A stretch of 64,000 nucleotides of DNA, taken from contig NZ_CP047159.1 in assembly GCF_019551475.1 (NCBI RefSeq), positions 806,001-870,000 on the forward strand, written 5' to 3'. The position numbers were made by a program, and so were the translations under genes. Source of the DNA: Prevotella sp. Rep29. GTDB taxonomy: Bacteria; Bacteroidota; Bacteroidia; Bacteroidales; Bacteroidaceae. This document shows positions 14,053 through 22,571 of the stretch, piece after piece (positions within the stretch are counted from its first letter, which is position 1; every line of letters begins with the position of its first letter). The notes under the pieces were generated by a model. That model did not search any database. It was given only the letters and a program-made list of their open reading frames with translations, and was not told the DNA's origin.

Positions 14053-14811
14053 ATGGAAAAGAAAACTGTATTGATAACTGGTGCAACCAGTGGAATCGGA
14101 GAGGCTTGCGCACAGCGTTTTGCAAAGGAAGGCTGTCGCGTGATTGTCACGGGACGTAATCAGCAGCGTCTGGTGGCGCTGAAGGAAGAATTGGAAAAGG
14201 CGGGCGCCGAAGTGCTGACGCTGTGTTTCGATGTGCGTGACAGGGCACAGGCAACGCAAGCTGTTGAAAGTCTGCCGCAGGAGTGGAAGGAAATTGACGT
14301 CCTCGTCAATAACGCAGGGCTCGCTTTGGGGCTTGAGCCTGAATACAAAGGCTCGTTCGAGGATTGGGAAACGATGATAGACACGAATATTAAAGGACTC
14401 TTGACGATGACCCGCCTCATTGTTCCGGATATGGTCAGACGTGACCACGGGCACGTCATCAACATCGGTTCCATCGCCGGCGATGCTGCCTATGCCAACG
14501 GAAATGTGTATTGTGCAACGAAGGCAGCAGTGAAAACCCTTTCAGACGGGTTGCGTATTGATGTGGCAGACACGGCTGTGCGGGTGACAAATGTAAAACC
14601 GGGATTGGTGGAGACGAATTTCAGTGTGACACGTTTTCATGGAGACCGGGAGCGGGCAGACAATGTTTATAAAGGAATCAAGCCGCTGACGGGTGACGAT
14701 ATTGCTGACGTGGTGTTCTATGCCGCTTCGGCTCCGGCACACGTGCAGATAGCTGAAGTAACGGTGCTGGCAACTCATCAGGCAAACGGTTCGACCATCG
14801 TCCGGAAATAA
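14053..14811 (+). CDS. Short-chain dehydrogenase/reductase (YdfG-like)
   Basis: A 252-residue classical SDR. The NAD(P)-binding TGATSGIG lies at residues 9-16, NNAG near 86, the catalytic serine in IGSIAG, and Y153-x3-K157 in YCATK. It is closest in feel to YdfG-type NADP-dependent 3-hydroxy acid dehydrogenases, which oxidise serine, allo-threonine or 3-hydroxypropionate, including the TNVKPGLVETNFSVTRF segment. It is cytoplasmic and without a signal peptide. The stop overlaps the start of the P-type ATPase gene (TAATG), so the two are coupled, although no functional link is obvious. Confidence 0.88.
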   Translation: MEKKTVLITGATSGIGEACAQRFAKEGCRVIVTGRNQQRLVALKEELEKAGAEVLTLCFDVRDRAQATQAVESLPQEWKEIDVLVNNAGLALGLEPEYKGSFEDWETMIDTNIKGLLTMTRLIVPDMVRRDHGHVINIGSIAGDAAYANGNVYCATKAAVKTLSDGLRIDVADTAVRVTNVKPGLVETNFSVTRFHGDRERADNVYKGIKPLTGDDIADVVFYAASAPAHVQIAEVTVLATHQANGSTIVRK

Positions 14812-16775
14812 TGAAGAAGACCATCCCTGTCATCGGCATGGCGTGCTCTGCATGTTCTGCCAATGTGGAAAGAAAACTCAACAGCTTAGAAGGTGTCAAC
14901 GAGGCAACGGTCAGTCTGCCAGGGCGTACTGCCACTGTGGAGTATGACCCTGAAGTGATTTCTCTGGAACAACTGAAAGCAGAAATCAAGTCCATTGGCT
15001 ATGATTTGGTGATTGAGGAAAACCGCTCGGTGGAAGAGTTGGAGCATCGTGCCTATCAGTTGTTACGGAGAAAGACGATACTCGCTTGGATTTTTGCCGT
15101 GCTGGTCATGGCTGTCTCTATGCGTTGGATTTCTTTCGGACGCAACTTAGATGCATCGTTCTCCAATCAGATAGCACTGATTCTGACTTTGGCAGCCATC
15201 ATCTTGTGCGGACGTTCGTTCTATGTTTCGGCTTTCAGGCAGATGCGGCACGGAACAGCCAGTATGGACACGCTCGTAGCGCTCAGTACGGCTGTGGCTT
15301 TTCTGTTCAGCGTTTTCAATACTTTCTTCGGAGACAAGGTATGGACTTCACAGGGCATCGCTTGGCACACCTATTTCGATGCGCCGTGCATGATTATCGC
15401 CTTTGTGCTGACCGGTCGCCTGATAGAGGAACGGGCACGCAAGGGCATGACGGGCAATATACGGGCGTTGATGGGATTGCGCCCCAAGACGGCAAGAATC
15501 GTCACGCCGGATAATGGGACCATGGACGGCGGCTTCTCCGAAATACCGATAGCCGCCATTGGCGTCGGCGACATGATTGAGGTGCGTGCAGGGGAGAAAG
15601 TGCCGGTGGATGGTGCGGTGACGTGGGCGCAGAGTTTCATGACCGATGACGGTGCGTATGTGGACGAGGCGATGATGACGGGCGAACCGACGCCCGTATT
15701 GAAACGTTCCGGCTCGGAAGTGCTGTCCGGTACGCTGCTCGTACAGGGAAAACTCCGTTTCCGTGCCCGACAGGTTGGAGAGCAGACGGCACTCGCAAAC
15801 ATGATACGTCTGGTGCAGGAGGCACAGGGCAGCAAAGCGCCCGTTCAGCGGATGGTTGACAAGTGGGCGCGGATATTTGTTCCGGTTGTGATAGGCATTT
15901 CTGTATTGACATTCTTCCTGTGGTTGCTGATAGGTGGGATGTCTATGTTCTCACAGGCACTCCTCTCTGCCGTTTCTGTATTGATAATCGCTTGTCCGTG
16001 TGCCATGGGATTGGCTACACCGACAGCCATCATGATTGCTGTAGGAAGTGCCGCCCGGAAGAATGTGCTGGTTAAGAACGCAACGGCAATGGAGGTCTTG
16101 CGGAAGGTGAATGCGGTTGTCATTGATAAGACGGGAACGCTGACCATTGCAAACCAGCAAATCGATTTTACAAAGGCAGACCATCTCTCTTACGAAGAGC
16201 GTGAGACGCTGAAGCCGCATGTGCAGGAGGCAGTGGGTGCCATGCAGGAAGAGGGCATCGATATCCACCTGATGAGTGGCGACAAGGATGAGGCGGTCCG
16301 CTTTTGGGCTGACAAGGCGGGCATCTCTCATTACCAGAGTGGTGTGAAGCCGCAGGACAAGGAAAACCTGGTGCGCACCTTGCAACAGGAAGGAAAGACG
16401 GTGGCAATGATAGGCGACGGGGTGAATGACTCACAAGCCTTGGCGGTTGCCGACGTGAGCATCGCAATGGGAAGGGGAACCGACGTCGCGATGGACGTGG
16501 CGCAGGTGACGCTGATGGGCGACGACTTGCGCCGTATTCCAGATGCAATCAGGTTGTCGCGCCGTACGGTAAGTACGATTCGGCAGAACCTCTTTTGGGC
16601 GTTCATCTACAATATTGTCTGCATTCCCTTGGCTGCCGGTGTGCCGCGTCTGTTTGACATGGATTTCCAGATTACACCGGCATGGGCGGCAGCGCTGATG
16701 GCTTTTTCAAGTATCAGTGTCGTTTTGAATAGTTTGAGGTTATTGAACCCTAATCGGTCATCAGAACGCCATTAG
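14811..16775 (+). CDS. CopA-like P1B-type metal ATPase lacking the nucleotide-binding domain
   Basis: A 654-residue pump: an N-terminal HMA domain with GMACSACS, membrane helices, the CPC metal-binding motif (about 394-396), phosphorylation motif D439KTGT, and GDGVND near the C-terminal P domain. These mark a Cu+ (or Ag+) exporting P1B ATPase. Between D439 and the MSGDK motif (D491) there are only 52 residues, whereas typical CopA proteins carry about 150 there, including the N domain and its HP motif (SEHPLA). No HP motif is visible. The frame is continuous. So either this is a deleted, non-functional pump or a compact variant. It overlaps the SDR gene by one base. Confidence 0.87.
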   Translation: MKKTIPVIGMACSACSANVERKLNSLEGVNEATVSLPGRTATVEYDPEVISLEQLKAEIKSIGYDLVIEENRSVEELEHRAYQLLRRKTILAWIFAVLVMAVSMRWISFGRNLDASFSNQIALILTLAAIILCGRSFYVSAFRQMRHGTASMDTLVALSTAVAFLFSVFNTFFGDKVWTSQGIAWHTYFDAPCMIIAFVLTGRLIEERARKGMTGNIRALMGLRPKTARIVTPDNGTMDGGFSEIPIAAIGVGDMIEVRAGEKVPVDGAVTWAQSFMTDDGAYVDEAMMTGEPTPVLKRSGSEVLSGTLLVQGKLRFRARQVGEQTALANMIRLVQEAQGSKAPVQRMVDKWARIFVPVVIGISVLTFFLWLLIGGMSMFSQALLSAVSVLIIACPCAMGLATPTAIMIAVGSAARKNVLVKNATAMEVLRKVNAVVIDKTGTLTIANQQIDFTKADHLSYEERETLKPHVQEAVGAMQEEGIDIHLMSGDKDEAVRFWADKAGISHYQSGVKPQDKENLVRTLQQEGKTVAMIGDGVNDSQALAVADVSIAMGRGTDVAMDVAQVTLMGDDLRRIPDAIRLSRRTVSTIRQNLFWAFIYNIVCIPLAAGVPRLFDMDFQITPAWAAALMAFSSISVVLNSLRLLNPNRSSERH

Positions 16776-16935
16776 ATTTTTTGTACTGTTTTTCTGCTCT
16801 TCGTGCCATAGCATTATTTGCTTTGACATCTGCCTCCAACCTTTCTCTCACCGTAGCCCGCTACGCTTTCGTGAAAGGTTGAAGCCATCTGCACAAAGCA
16901 AGCAACGCTCTGAGCACAAAGTCTAATGACCGATT
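16753..16935. repeat. 183-bp imperfect inverted repeat at the convergent end of the ATPase gene
   Basis: The outer arms AATCGGTCAT / ATGACCGATT pair, followed inward by AGCATTATTTGCTTTG against CAAAGCAAGCAACGCT and by CCAACCTTTC against GAAAGGTTGAAG. Overall pairing is about three quarters. The structure overlaps the last codons of the ATPase gene and ends 28 bp before the minus-strand gene. It could be a bidirectional terminator or a small foldback (MITE-like) element. The 187-bp gap has nothing else I can name. Confidence 0.55.
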
Positions 16936-16962
16936 TGGGTTAAAGAGACAATAGGAACGTGA

Positions 16963-17670
16963 CTATCTGTTAGGTACCGGATAGTCATATTGCTTATGAT
17001 ATTCCGTGGTCGGCATCTTCTGTGTCTCGACGGAAACTTCCATGTAGAATGACGGCGTGAAATTATAACGGACGGCGGCTCCGATGCGGTCGCCAAGTGC
17101 ATGCATGTGATAGAGCGGACGCGGCATGTAGTCGTTTTTGACCAGCGATTTCTGACCATAGATATAGGCGGACCAGCGTTCGTTGAATTGATATCCGAGA
17201 ATCGCAGAAATGCCGGCATCCTTAAACGAGCGGTGCATCCAGCTGATGTGGTTGAAATAGCCGCCGATGGCAAGGGACAGTCGATTGGTGACGGGCAGTG
17301 CATACATGGCACTGATGTTCTGTGAGAACCCTGCACCGTGGTACGCATGTTTGCCGAATTGTGCAAACACAGACGCCCCAAGACTGACGTTCAGACCTTT
17401 GTGAAGCTCCCAGCTGTTCCAGCGGTTAAAGGCATAGGGGTAATAGTAATAGTAGCGCGGCGGTATTTGTCCGTATTCATTCAAAACCGGAAGGTGGAGA
17501 CTGTCATCTGCCTGCAACGTGTGGAGCGGACTCAAGGGCATGGGAGAGAGAGCCGTGGCAGGTGTCTTCGTCCCTTCTTGCTCCTCTGCTCCTATGGAAG
17601 TGACATGCTCTTGCGCAAATCCGAGCGCACTGACCGACATGAATATGCAATATAACAAATAGCGTTTCAT
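16963..17670 (-). CDS. Exported outer-membrane-like protein of unknown function
   Basis: 235 residues starting MKRYLLYCIFMSVSALGFAQ (signal peptide). After a proline-rich linker, the second half shows alternating hydrophobic/aromatic strands (NVSLGASVFAQFGKHAY, LSLAIGGYFNHISW, NFTPSFYMEVSVETQ), like a small beta-barrel. I do not recognise a named family. The ATG at 17670 is chosen because the signal peptide starts there. The -7 box TATCTTTG ends 5 nt before it, which predicts a leaderless or near-leaderless mRNA. It converges with the ATPase gene across an inverted repeat. Confidence 0.7.
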   Translation of the reverse strand: MKRYLLYCIFMSVSALGFAQEHVTSIGAEEQEGTKTPATALSPMPLSPLHTLQADDSLHLPVLNEYGQIPPRYYYYYPYAFNRWNSWELHKGLNVSLGASVFAQFGKHAYHGAGFSQNISAMYALPVTNRLSLAIGGYFNHISWMHRSFKDAGISAILGYQFNERWSAYIYGQKSLVKNDYMPRPLYHMHALGDRIGAAVRYNFTPSFYMEVSVETQKMPTTEYHKQYDYPVPNR

Positions 17671-17675
17671 GGCGA

Positions 17676-17710
17676 CAAAGATAGGTAAAAGTGTCAGAAA
17701 TCCCAAAAAA
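17676..17710 (-). promoter_or_regulatory. Promoter placing transcription start at or near the ATG
   Basis: On the minus strand TTTTTTG (17704-17710), a 20-bp spacer, then TATCTTTG (17676-17683), an ideal Bacteroidota promoter. The start codon follows 5 nt later. Confidence 0.7.
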
Positions 17711-17752
17711 GTTAAGAAAAAATAGACGGCATTTTCAGAACTTCCCCATACC

Positions 17753-17899
17753 AAATTCAGTGAAATTGATGACCAAATTCAGTGAATTTGGTGAGTAAAT
17801 TCAGTGAATTTGCTTTTCAGAAGTTGCACTTTCATCAAACAAATCAAGTTGATTTGATGAGTAAATCAAGTTGATTTGGTGACCAATTTAAGTTAAACG
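17753..17899. repeat. Phased palindrome array A2 (7 units, exact 22-bp period)
   Basis: In the 374-bp divergent gap 17671-18044, 15-bp units start at 17753, 17775, 17797, 17819, 17841, 17863 and 17885, each 22 bp apart. Units 1-3 have the core AAATTCAGTGAATTT (one imperfect), unit 4 is degenerate (AGAAGTTGCACTTTC), units 5-6 are AAATCAAGTTGATTT, unit 7 is partial. The 7-nt spacers include GATGACC, GGTGAGT, GATGAGT and GGTGACC. Two different palindromes therefore share one phase. I see no gene in this gap; a promoter for the TPR gene lies at 17947-17976. Confidence 0.9.
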
Positions 17900-17946
17900 C
17901 GAGTTAGACGTGTGGGCAGTGAGAAGGCGAAAAAACAATGATTATT

Positions 17947-17976
17947 TTGTTTTTTTGTCACTTTTGCCTATCTTTG
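17947..17976 (+). promoter_or_regulatory. Promoter of the TPR-aroG operon
   Basis: TTG at 17947-17949 and TATCTTTG at 17969-17976 with a 19-bp spacer; leader of about 60 nt. Confidence 0.65.
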
Positions 17977-18044
17977 TAGAGATTTTTAGACGAATGGCAG
18001 CTCCGTGAGGCTGCATGGGGTTAAACTGTTAAAATACGGAATAA

Positions 18045-18920
18045 ATGAGTTTTTTCAAGACGTTGTTCGGAGGAAAAGAGGAAAGCCCAGAGGAGAAAGC
18101 CCGTGCTCAGGAGGCACAGGACTTTGATAAGCTGAAATATGGCGGTGTCCGGGCTTTGAAAGTCGGTCAGGTGGACGTGGCTGTCCAGTGTTTCTTGCAG
18201 GCACTTGAAATCAAGGACGACCTGGAAATACGCGACCATCTGTCGGTAGCTTATATACATAAGAATGAACTGCAACAGGCTTTCGCCCAGTTGGAGATGC
18301 TCGCGAAAGCCGAGCCCCGCAATCAGGGGATATGGCTGCGCATGGCGCGGGTGGCTTATATGATGGAGGATTATCACACGATGGATGACCTGTGCCAACG
18401 GGCATTGTCTGTCGATGAAAATAATCCGGAAGTCTATTGTCTGCACGCTCGTGCCTTCATCGGGCAGAATCAGTTGGAAAAGGCAATCGGCATGTTGACG
18501 GAAGCCATCGTGCGGAATGACAGCTACGGAGAGGCATATTTGTTGAGAGGCGACACCTATCTGAGAATGGGCAATGCTGAAAAGGCGGATGAGGACGTGA
18601 CGCATCTGCTGAAACATGTGGAAGACAACGAGGATGTGCTCTTGTTGAAGGCTCGCGTGGAAAGGAAAAAGGGCAACGATGATGAAGCACTCTATTATTA
18701 TAATAAGGTGGTTGATGCCAATCCGTTCAGCTTGCCGGCATATCAGGAGAGGGCATTGGTGAAGCTGGCGGCTGGAGACAAGGCTGGCGCAGAAGAAGAC
18801 TTCTTGAAATACAAAGAGTTGGATGAGGACACTCCGACAGATATTTCCGTGGAAGGAATCGAGCAAAAGGTGCTGCAGAAATATCGGGATGTGGACCCTT
18901 ACGGCATTTTTACGAACTGA
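18045..18920 (+). CDS. Tetratricopeptide-repeat protein
   Basis: A 291-residue protein without signal peptide. After a short charged N-terminus (MSFFKTLFGGKEESPEEKARAQ) it consists of about seven TPR units from residue 25 on (DVAVQCFLQALEIKDD, HARAFIGQNQLEKAIGML, YYNKVVDANPFSLPAYQERA and others). TPR proteins act as protein-protein scaffolds; no partner can be named. It has its own promoter, and the DAHP synthase gene begins 22 bp after it, so the two are likely one operon. The shared transcript may be incidental. Confidence 0.85.
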   Translation: MSFFKTLFGGKEESPEEKARAQEAQDFDKLKYGGVRALKVGQVDVAVQCFLQALEIKDDLEIRDHLSVAYIHKNELQQAFAQLEMLAKAEPRNQGIWLRMARVAYMMEDYHTMDDLCQRALSVDENNPEVYCLHARAFIGQNQLEKAIGMLTEAIVRNDSYGEAYLLRGDTYLRMGNAEKADEDVTHLLKHVEDNEDVLLLKARVERKKGNDDEALYYYNKVVDANPFSLPAYQERALVKLAAGDKAGAEEDFLKYKELDEDTPTDISVEGIEQKVLQKYRDVDPYGIFTN

Positions 18921-18942
18921 GAAAAAGGAAGAAGGTAGGAAT

Positions 18943-20028
18943 ATGACTGAAGAACTGTGTTTGGAACCGTTGGGACTGCCTGGTGAGGGCAGGCGACCGC
19001 TCGTCGTTGCCGGTCCCTGCTCGGCTGAAACTGAGGAGCAGGTGATGGCGACCGCCCTTCAGCTGAAGGCATTGGGCTACAAGATTTTCCGTGCAGGAAT
19101 ATGGAAGCCGCGAACCCATCCCGGAGGCTTTGAAGGACAAGGAAAGCGCGCATTGCCGTGGCTCAGGCGTGTCAAGGAAGAGACGGGAATGCTCATCGCT
19201 ACCGAGGTGGCTACTCCCATACATGTGGAGCAAGCGCTGAACAACGGTTTCGACCTGCTGTGGATAGGAGCACGGACGACTGCCAATCCATTTGCGATGC
19301 AGGCGGTGGCAGACGAGCTCAGGGGAGTGGACATCCCCGTGCTGGTGAAAAACCCGTTGAATCCGGACATCGAACTCTGGATAGGGGCTTTGCAGCGGCT
19401 GAACCATTCGGGAGTGAAACGCTTGGGAGCGATTCATCGGGGCTTTTCGATTTATGAAAGCGAGATGTACAGGAATGCTCCCATGTGGCAGGTCGTTATA
19501 GAGTTGCGGCGGCGCATTCCCGAGATTCCTATTTTCTGCGACCCAAGCCATATCGGTGGGCGGCGCGACTTGATTCTCCCGCTCTGCCAGCAGGCAATGG
19601 AACTGGGACTCGACGGACTCGTTGTTGAGAGCCATTGCAGCCCGGATGAGGCTTGGAGTGATGCCATGCAGCAAGTGACGCCTGAAGAGCTCCACCGGCT
19701 GCTGGCGCAAATCGTCATACGTGACGAGAAAGTGCCGACAGAAAATATCACTGCCCTCAGAAAAGAGATGGAGATAGTTGACGACCAGATGATGGAACTG
19801 CTTATTCGGAGAATGAAAATCAGCCGTCAGATGGGAATTTATAAGAAGGAACATAATATGCCTGTACTGCAACTCATGCGCTACAGTGAGATTCTCGATA
19901 AGCGTTCGGCACAGGGCGAGAGGTGCGGACTGAGCCCGTCGTTCGTGAAAAGGATTTTCGAGAACATCCACGAGGAATCGGTGCGCCAGCAGATAGATAT
20001 AGTGAACAGTCAGCAGGAAAACGCATAA
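18943..20028 (+). CDS. aroG: Bifunctional DAHP synthase / chorismate mutase
   Basis: 361 residues, cytoplasmic. Residues about 15-265 are a 3-deoxy-7-phosphoheptulonate synthase (VAGPCSAETEEQV, KPRTHPGGFEG, FCDPSHIGGRRD), which makes the first shikimate-pathway intermediate. Residues about 275-350 are an AroQ-class chorismate mutase (ITALRKEMEIVDDQMMELLIRRMKIS). This fusion is typical in Bacteroidota, where the mutase also serves as a regulatory domain. I chose the ATG at 18943, preceded by AGAAGGTAGGA; an earlier in-frame ATG at 18823 overlaps the TPR gene. The EEP gene starts 12 bp downstream, preceded by GGAG. Confidence 0.93.
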   Translation: MTEELCLEPLGLPGEGRRPLVVAGPCSAETEEQVMATALQLKALGYKIFRAGIWKPRTHPGGFEGQGKRALPWLRRVKEETGMLIATEVATPIHVEQALNNGFDLLWIGARTTANPFAMQAVADELRGVDIPVLVKNPLNPDIELWIGALQRLNHSGVKRLGAIHRGFSIYESEMYRNAPMWQVVIELRRRIPEIPIFCDPSHIGGRRDLILPLCQQAMELGLDGLVVESHCSPDEAWSDAMQQVTPEELHRLLAQIVIRDEKVPTENITALRKEMEIVDDQMMELLIRRMKISRQMGIYKKEHNMPVLQLMRYSEILDKRSAQGERCGLSPSFVKRIFENIHEESVRQQIDIVNSQQENA

Positions 20029-20039
20029 ACGGAGTTCTG

Positions 20040-21002
20040 ATGATAGGCACGCTGTTGGTCTCGTTTCTCACGCTCGTCCAGCTCAACTGCGAGAACGTGT
20101 TCGACTGCCGTCATGACGAGGGGAAGAACGATTATGAGTGGCTCTCGGACGCAGGAAGACACTGGAGTTACAAAAAATATTGGCGCAAGTTGAACAACCT
20201 CTCCAAGGAGATTATCTCCTGCGGTGGGGAAGGAGCGGAATGGGCATTGCCCGACCTCGTGGCGCTTTGTGAGATAGAAAATGACTCGGTAATGGTTGAC
20301 CTTACCCGCAAGTCGCTGCTCAGAAAAGCCGGCTACCACTACGTCATGACGACATCGCCCGACGAGCGCGGCATCGATGTGGCACTGATGTATTCGCCTT
20401 ATTCTTTTGCGCTTCTTCGTCACCACACACTCCGCGTCGAGCCCGTCGGCAATCGCCATCCTACACGCGACATCCTGTATGCCTCGGGTCGGCTGGTCAG
20501 TGGCGACACGCTCCACGTCTATGTAGTGCACGCACCGAGCCGGTCGGGTGGGGAACGTGCGTCGCGTCCCTATCGGTTGAAGGTGGCAGAGCGGCTTTGC
20601 CAGTCCATTGACTCCTTGCGACAGACGACGCCGAATCCGCACATCGTTGTTGCCGGCGACTTCAACGACTATTCGGGCGACAGCACCCTTGTCAGACTGG
20701 CGCAGCATGGATTGACAGACGTGTCGGAGGGTGTGGAGGGCACGCATGGCGCTAAAGGCACGTACAAGTATCAAGGGAAGTGGGGGAGTCTGGACCATAT
20801 CTTTGTAAGCAGTAGCTGGAGCAGCCGGTTGGTTGACTGTCGGATTCACGACCTGCCCTTCCTGCTTGAGAAAGACGAGAAGTACGGAGGCATGCAGCCG
20901 CGCCGCACCTACGTCGGTTTCCGCTATCATGACGGCTTCAGCGACCACCTGCCACTGGTGGCGCGCTTTCTCCTTCCAGCCACGGAAACAGGCAATGAAT
21001 AA
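20040..21002 (+). CDS. Endonuclease/exonuclease/phosphatase-family protein
   Basis: 320 residues with EEP-fold motifs: QLNCENVFD at the N-terminus, ALCEIEND with the metal-binding glutamate, VVHAPSRSGGE, VVAGDFNDYSGDS, GSLDHIFV and FSDHLPLVARF with the catalytic D-H pair. Members cleave phosphodiester or phosphoester bonds in nucleic acids, lipids or inositides. MIGTLLVSFLTLVQLNC is partly hydrophobic and could be a weak signal or simply the first strand of the fold. The start is set by GGAG six bases before the ATG at 20040. It follows aroG by 12 bp and is probably co-transcribed. The substrate is unknown. Confidence 0.85.
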   Translation: MIGTLLVSFLTLVQLNCENVFDCRHDEGKNDYEWLSDAGRHWSYKKYWRKLNNLSKEIISCGGEGAEWALPDLVALCEIENDSVMVDLTRKSLLRKAGYHYVMTTSPDERGIDVALMYSPYSFALLRHHTLRVEPVGNRHPTRDILYASGRLVSGDTLHVYVVHAPSRSGGERASRPYRLKVAERLCQSIDSLRQTTPNPHIVVAGDFNDYSGDSTLVRLAQHGLTDVSEGVEGTHGAKGTYKYQGKWGSLDHIFVSSSWSSRLVDCRIHDLPFLLEKDEKYGGMQPRRTYVGFRYHDGFSDHLPLVARFLLPATETGNE

Positions 21003-21060
21003 TTCCCTCCTCTTTCCGAATAATTTGCTTTCTGCTTTTATTTTCAAATAAAAACCATCG

Positions 21061-21096
21061 TTTTTTTGTTTTCAATAAAGAAAATAATTATCTTTG
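21061..21096 (+). promoter_or_regulatory. Promoter for the exported protein at 21145
   Basis: TTTTTTTG at 21061-21068, 20-bp spacer, TATCTTTG at 21089-21096. A textbook Bacteroidota promoter. Confidence 0.75.
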
Positions 21097-21144
21097 CATC
21101 AGTAAATTACGTGATACAGGTTTAAACCTACTTAAATTAAAAAG

Positions 21145-21729
21145 ATGAAAAAGAAAACAATCCTGCTCATGATACTCAGTATCTTGTTTGTTGCAATGCC
21201 TGCCTTTGCAGACAGCGCCATCGCGCGACTGCCCGAAACCGCTGTGTTAGCCGCCGAGAACGCTGACCATGCCATCTATTTCGACCAGTTGGCAGCACCT
21301 TCCGAAGACGAGGCTGGCGTTGTGACCGTGTGGTACAAGGACAAGCGCACCAACGAGGCGTGCATCCTCTTCTCTACCAACGCCAATGCCGAGCCAGTGT
21401 GGGGGAAGATGAAGAACGGCTGCACAGCCGTCGAGCTCAGCAATATTGCCGCTGCCGACAAAGCAGTCTTCATCCCAGGCGCCGACCATCTGGTCATCAT
21501 CGAGGGATGCCCCGATGCCCGCAACATCTGGACATACATCATCGACCTGAAGAAGCGCACCGCCAAGCAGCTGCATGCAACGGAAGGGCTCCTTGGCATC
21601 GATGCCGAGCATCGCCAGATTCGCCTCTCTGACTACCGCTACCACCCCGAAGGCGGCCGCTATTCGGTAGAAAAGGTCTTCACCTATGACGGAACCTTCG
21701 TCAGCGAAAAGTATCTGGGGGAAGAATAG
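21145..21729 (+). CDS. Exported protein of unknown function
   Basis: 194 residues with a clear signal peptide (MKKKTILLMILSILFVAMPAFA). The mature part is mostly beta-strand and turn, with repeats of the sort VVTVWYKDKRTNEACILFS and HLVIIEGCPDARNIWTYIIDL that suggest a small propeller- or sandwich-like fold. Three cysteines could allow a disulfide. I do not recognise a family. It has its own strong promoter and precedes the lipoprotein peptidase gene by 34 bp, so they may form one unit. Confidence 0.7.
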   Translation: MKKKTILLMILSILFVAMPAFADSAIARLPETAVLAAENADHAIYFDQLAAPSEDEAGVVTVWYKDKRTNEACILFSTNANAEPVWGKMKNGCTAVELSNIAAADKAVFIPGADHLVIIEGCPDARNIWTYIIDLKKRTAKQLHATEGLLGIDAEHRQIRLSDYRYHPEGGRYSVEKVFTYDGTFVSEKYLGEE

Positions 21730-21763
21730 TCCCACAACTTTCAACAGTAAAAACTTAACTGAT

Positions 21764-22510
21764 ATGAAACGAATGACGATTTTTATCTCAGCACTCCTGA
21801 TGGCTGTGCTGACAGCGTGCAGCAAGAGTGATGACAATACGATAGCAGACTTGACGGTGCTCACGGAATGGCAGGCAGGAAAGACTGTCTTAGCTGAAGC
21901 CGTGGCAGCCTACGGAGGCATCGACAAGTGTTTCGCTGCGGAACCTATCCCCGATGGCGTATGGGCGAGGATGCAGGGAAAGACTTATAAGGAGAATCCG
22001 CACATTGGGCGTGGTGACCTGCGCCATATCCGCGCACTGCACTGGGACTATGACAATCAGATGCATGTCGGCGAGATGATTTGCAACAAGGAGATTGCCG
22101 ACCGCGTGGCACGCATCCTGCGTCAGCTCTTCGATGCGAAATACCCCATCCAGCGGATGGTGCTGCCCGACGTCTATAACGCTGACGACGAGACGCAGAT
22201 GCGCGACAACAACTCGTCGTGTTTTTGCTACCGCGCCATCGCTGGCTCCACCAAGCTGTCAAAACATGCCCGTGGGCTGGCAGTGGACATCAATACGCTC
22301 TATAATCCTTACTACAAGGACAGAGCCGACGGCACTCGCTTCATCCAACCTGCTACGGCTGCTGAATACTGCGACCGCACGAAGTCATTCCCCTATAAGA
22401 TAGACCACAACGACCTCTGCTTCAAACTTTTCACCGAGGCAGGCTTTGAGTGGGGCGGTGACTGGAGAACGTGTAAGGACTTCCAGCATTTTGAACTGAT
22501 TGGAGAGTGA
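21764..22510 (+). CDS. Lipoprotein of the M15 D-alanyl-D-alanine carboxypeptidase family
   Basis: 248 residues starting MKRMTIFISALLMAVLTAC: a lipoprotein signal with the lipidated cysteine in LTAC. The catalytic part has the M15/VanY-like zinc motif SKHARGLAVDI (the His and Asp ligands) and a C-terminal FQHFEL with the third ligand. These peptidases trim D-amino-acid peptides of peptidoglycan. An in-frame ATG at 21686 overlaps the previous gene and lacks a signal peptide, so 21764 is preferred. It probably acts in the periplasm or at the outer membrane. Confidence 0.85.
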   Translation: MKRMTIFISALLMAVLTACSKSDDNTIADLTVLTEWQAGKTVLAEAVAAYGGIDKCFAAEPIPDGVWARMQGKTYKENPHIGRGDLRHIRALHWDYDNQMHVGEMICNKEIADRVARILRQLFDAKYPIQRMVLPDVYNADDETQMRDNNSSCFCYRAIAGSTKLSKHARGLAVDINTLYNPYYKDRADGTRFIQPATAAEYCDRTKSFPYKIDHNDLCFKLFTEAGFEWGGDWRTCKDFQHFELIGE

Positions 22511-22571
22511 GCGGGCGGATTGCATATCCCCCGAACGGAGTTTTTGTAAATTATATAAATTACATAGTTAA

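Noticed and set aside
16776..16962. Gene in the gap after the ATPase
   Set aside because: Only the inverted repeat occupies this gap.
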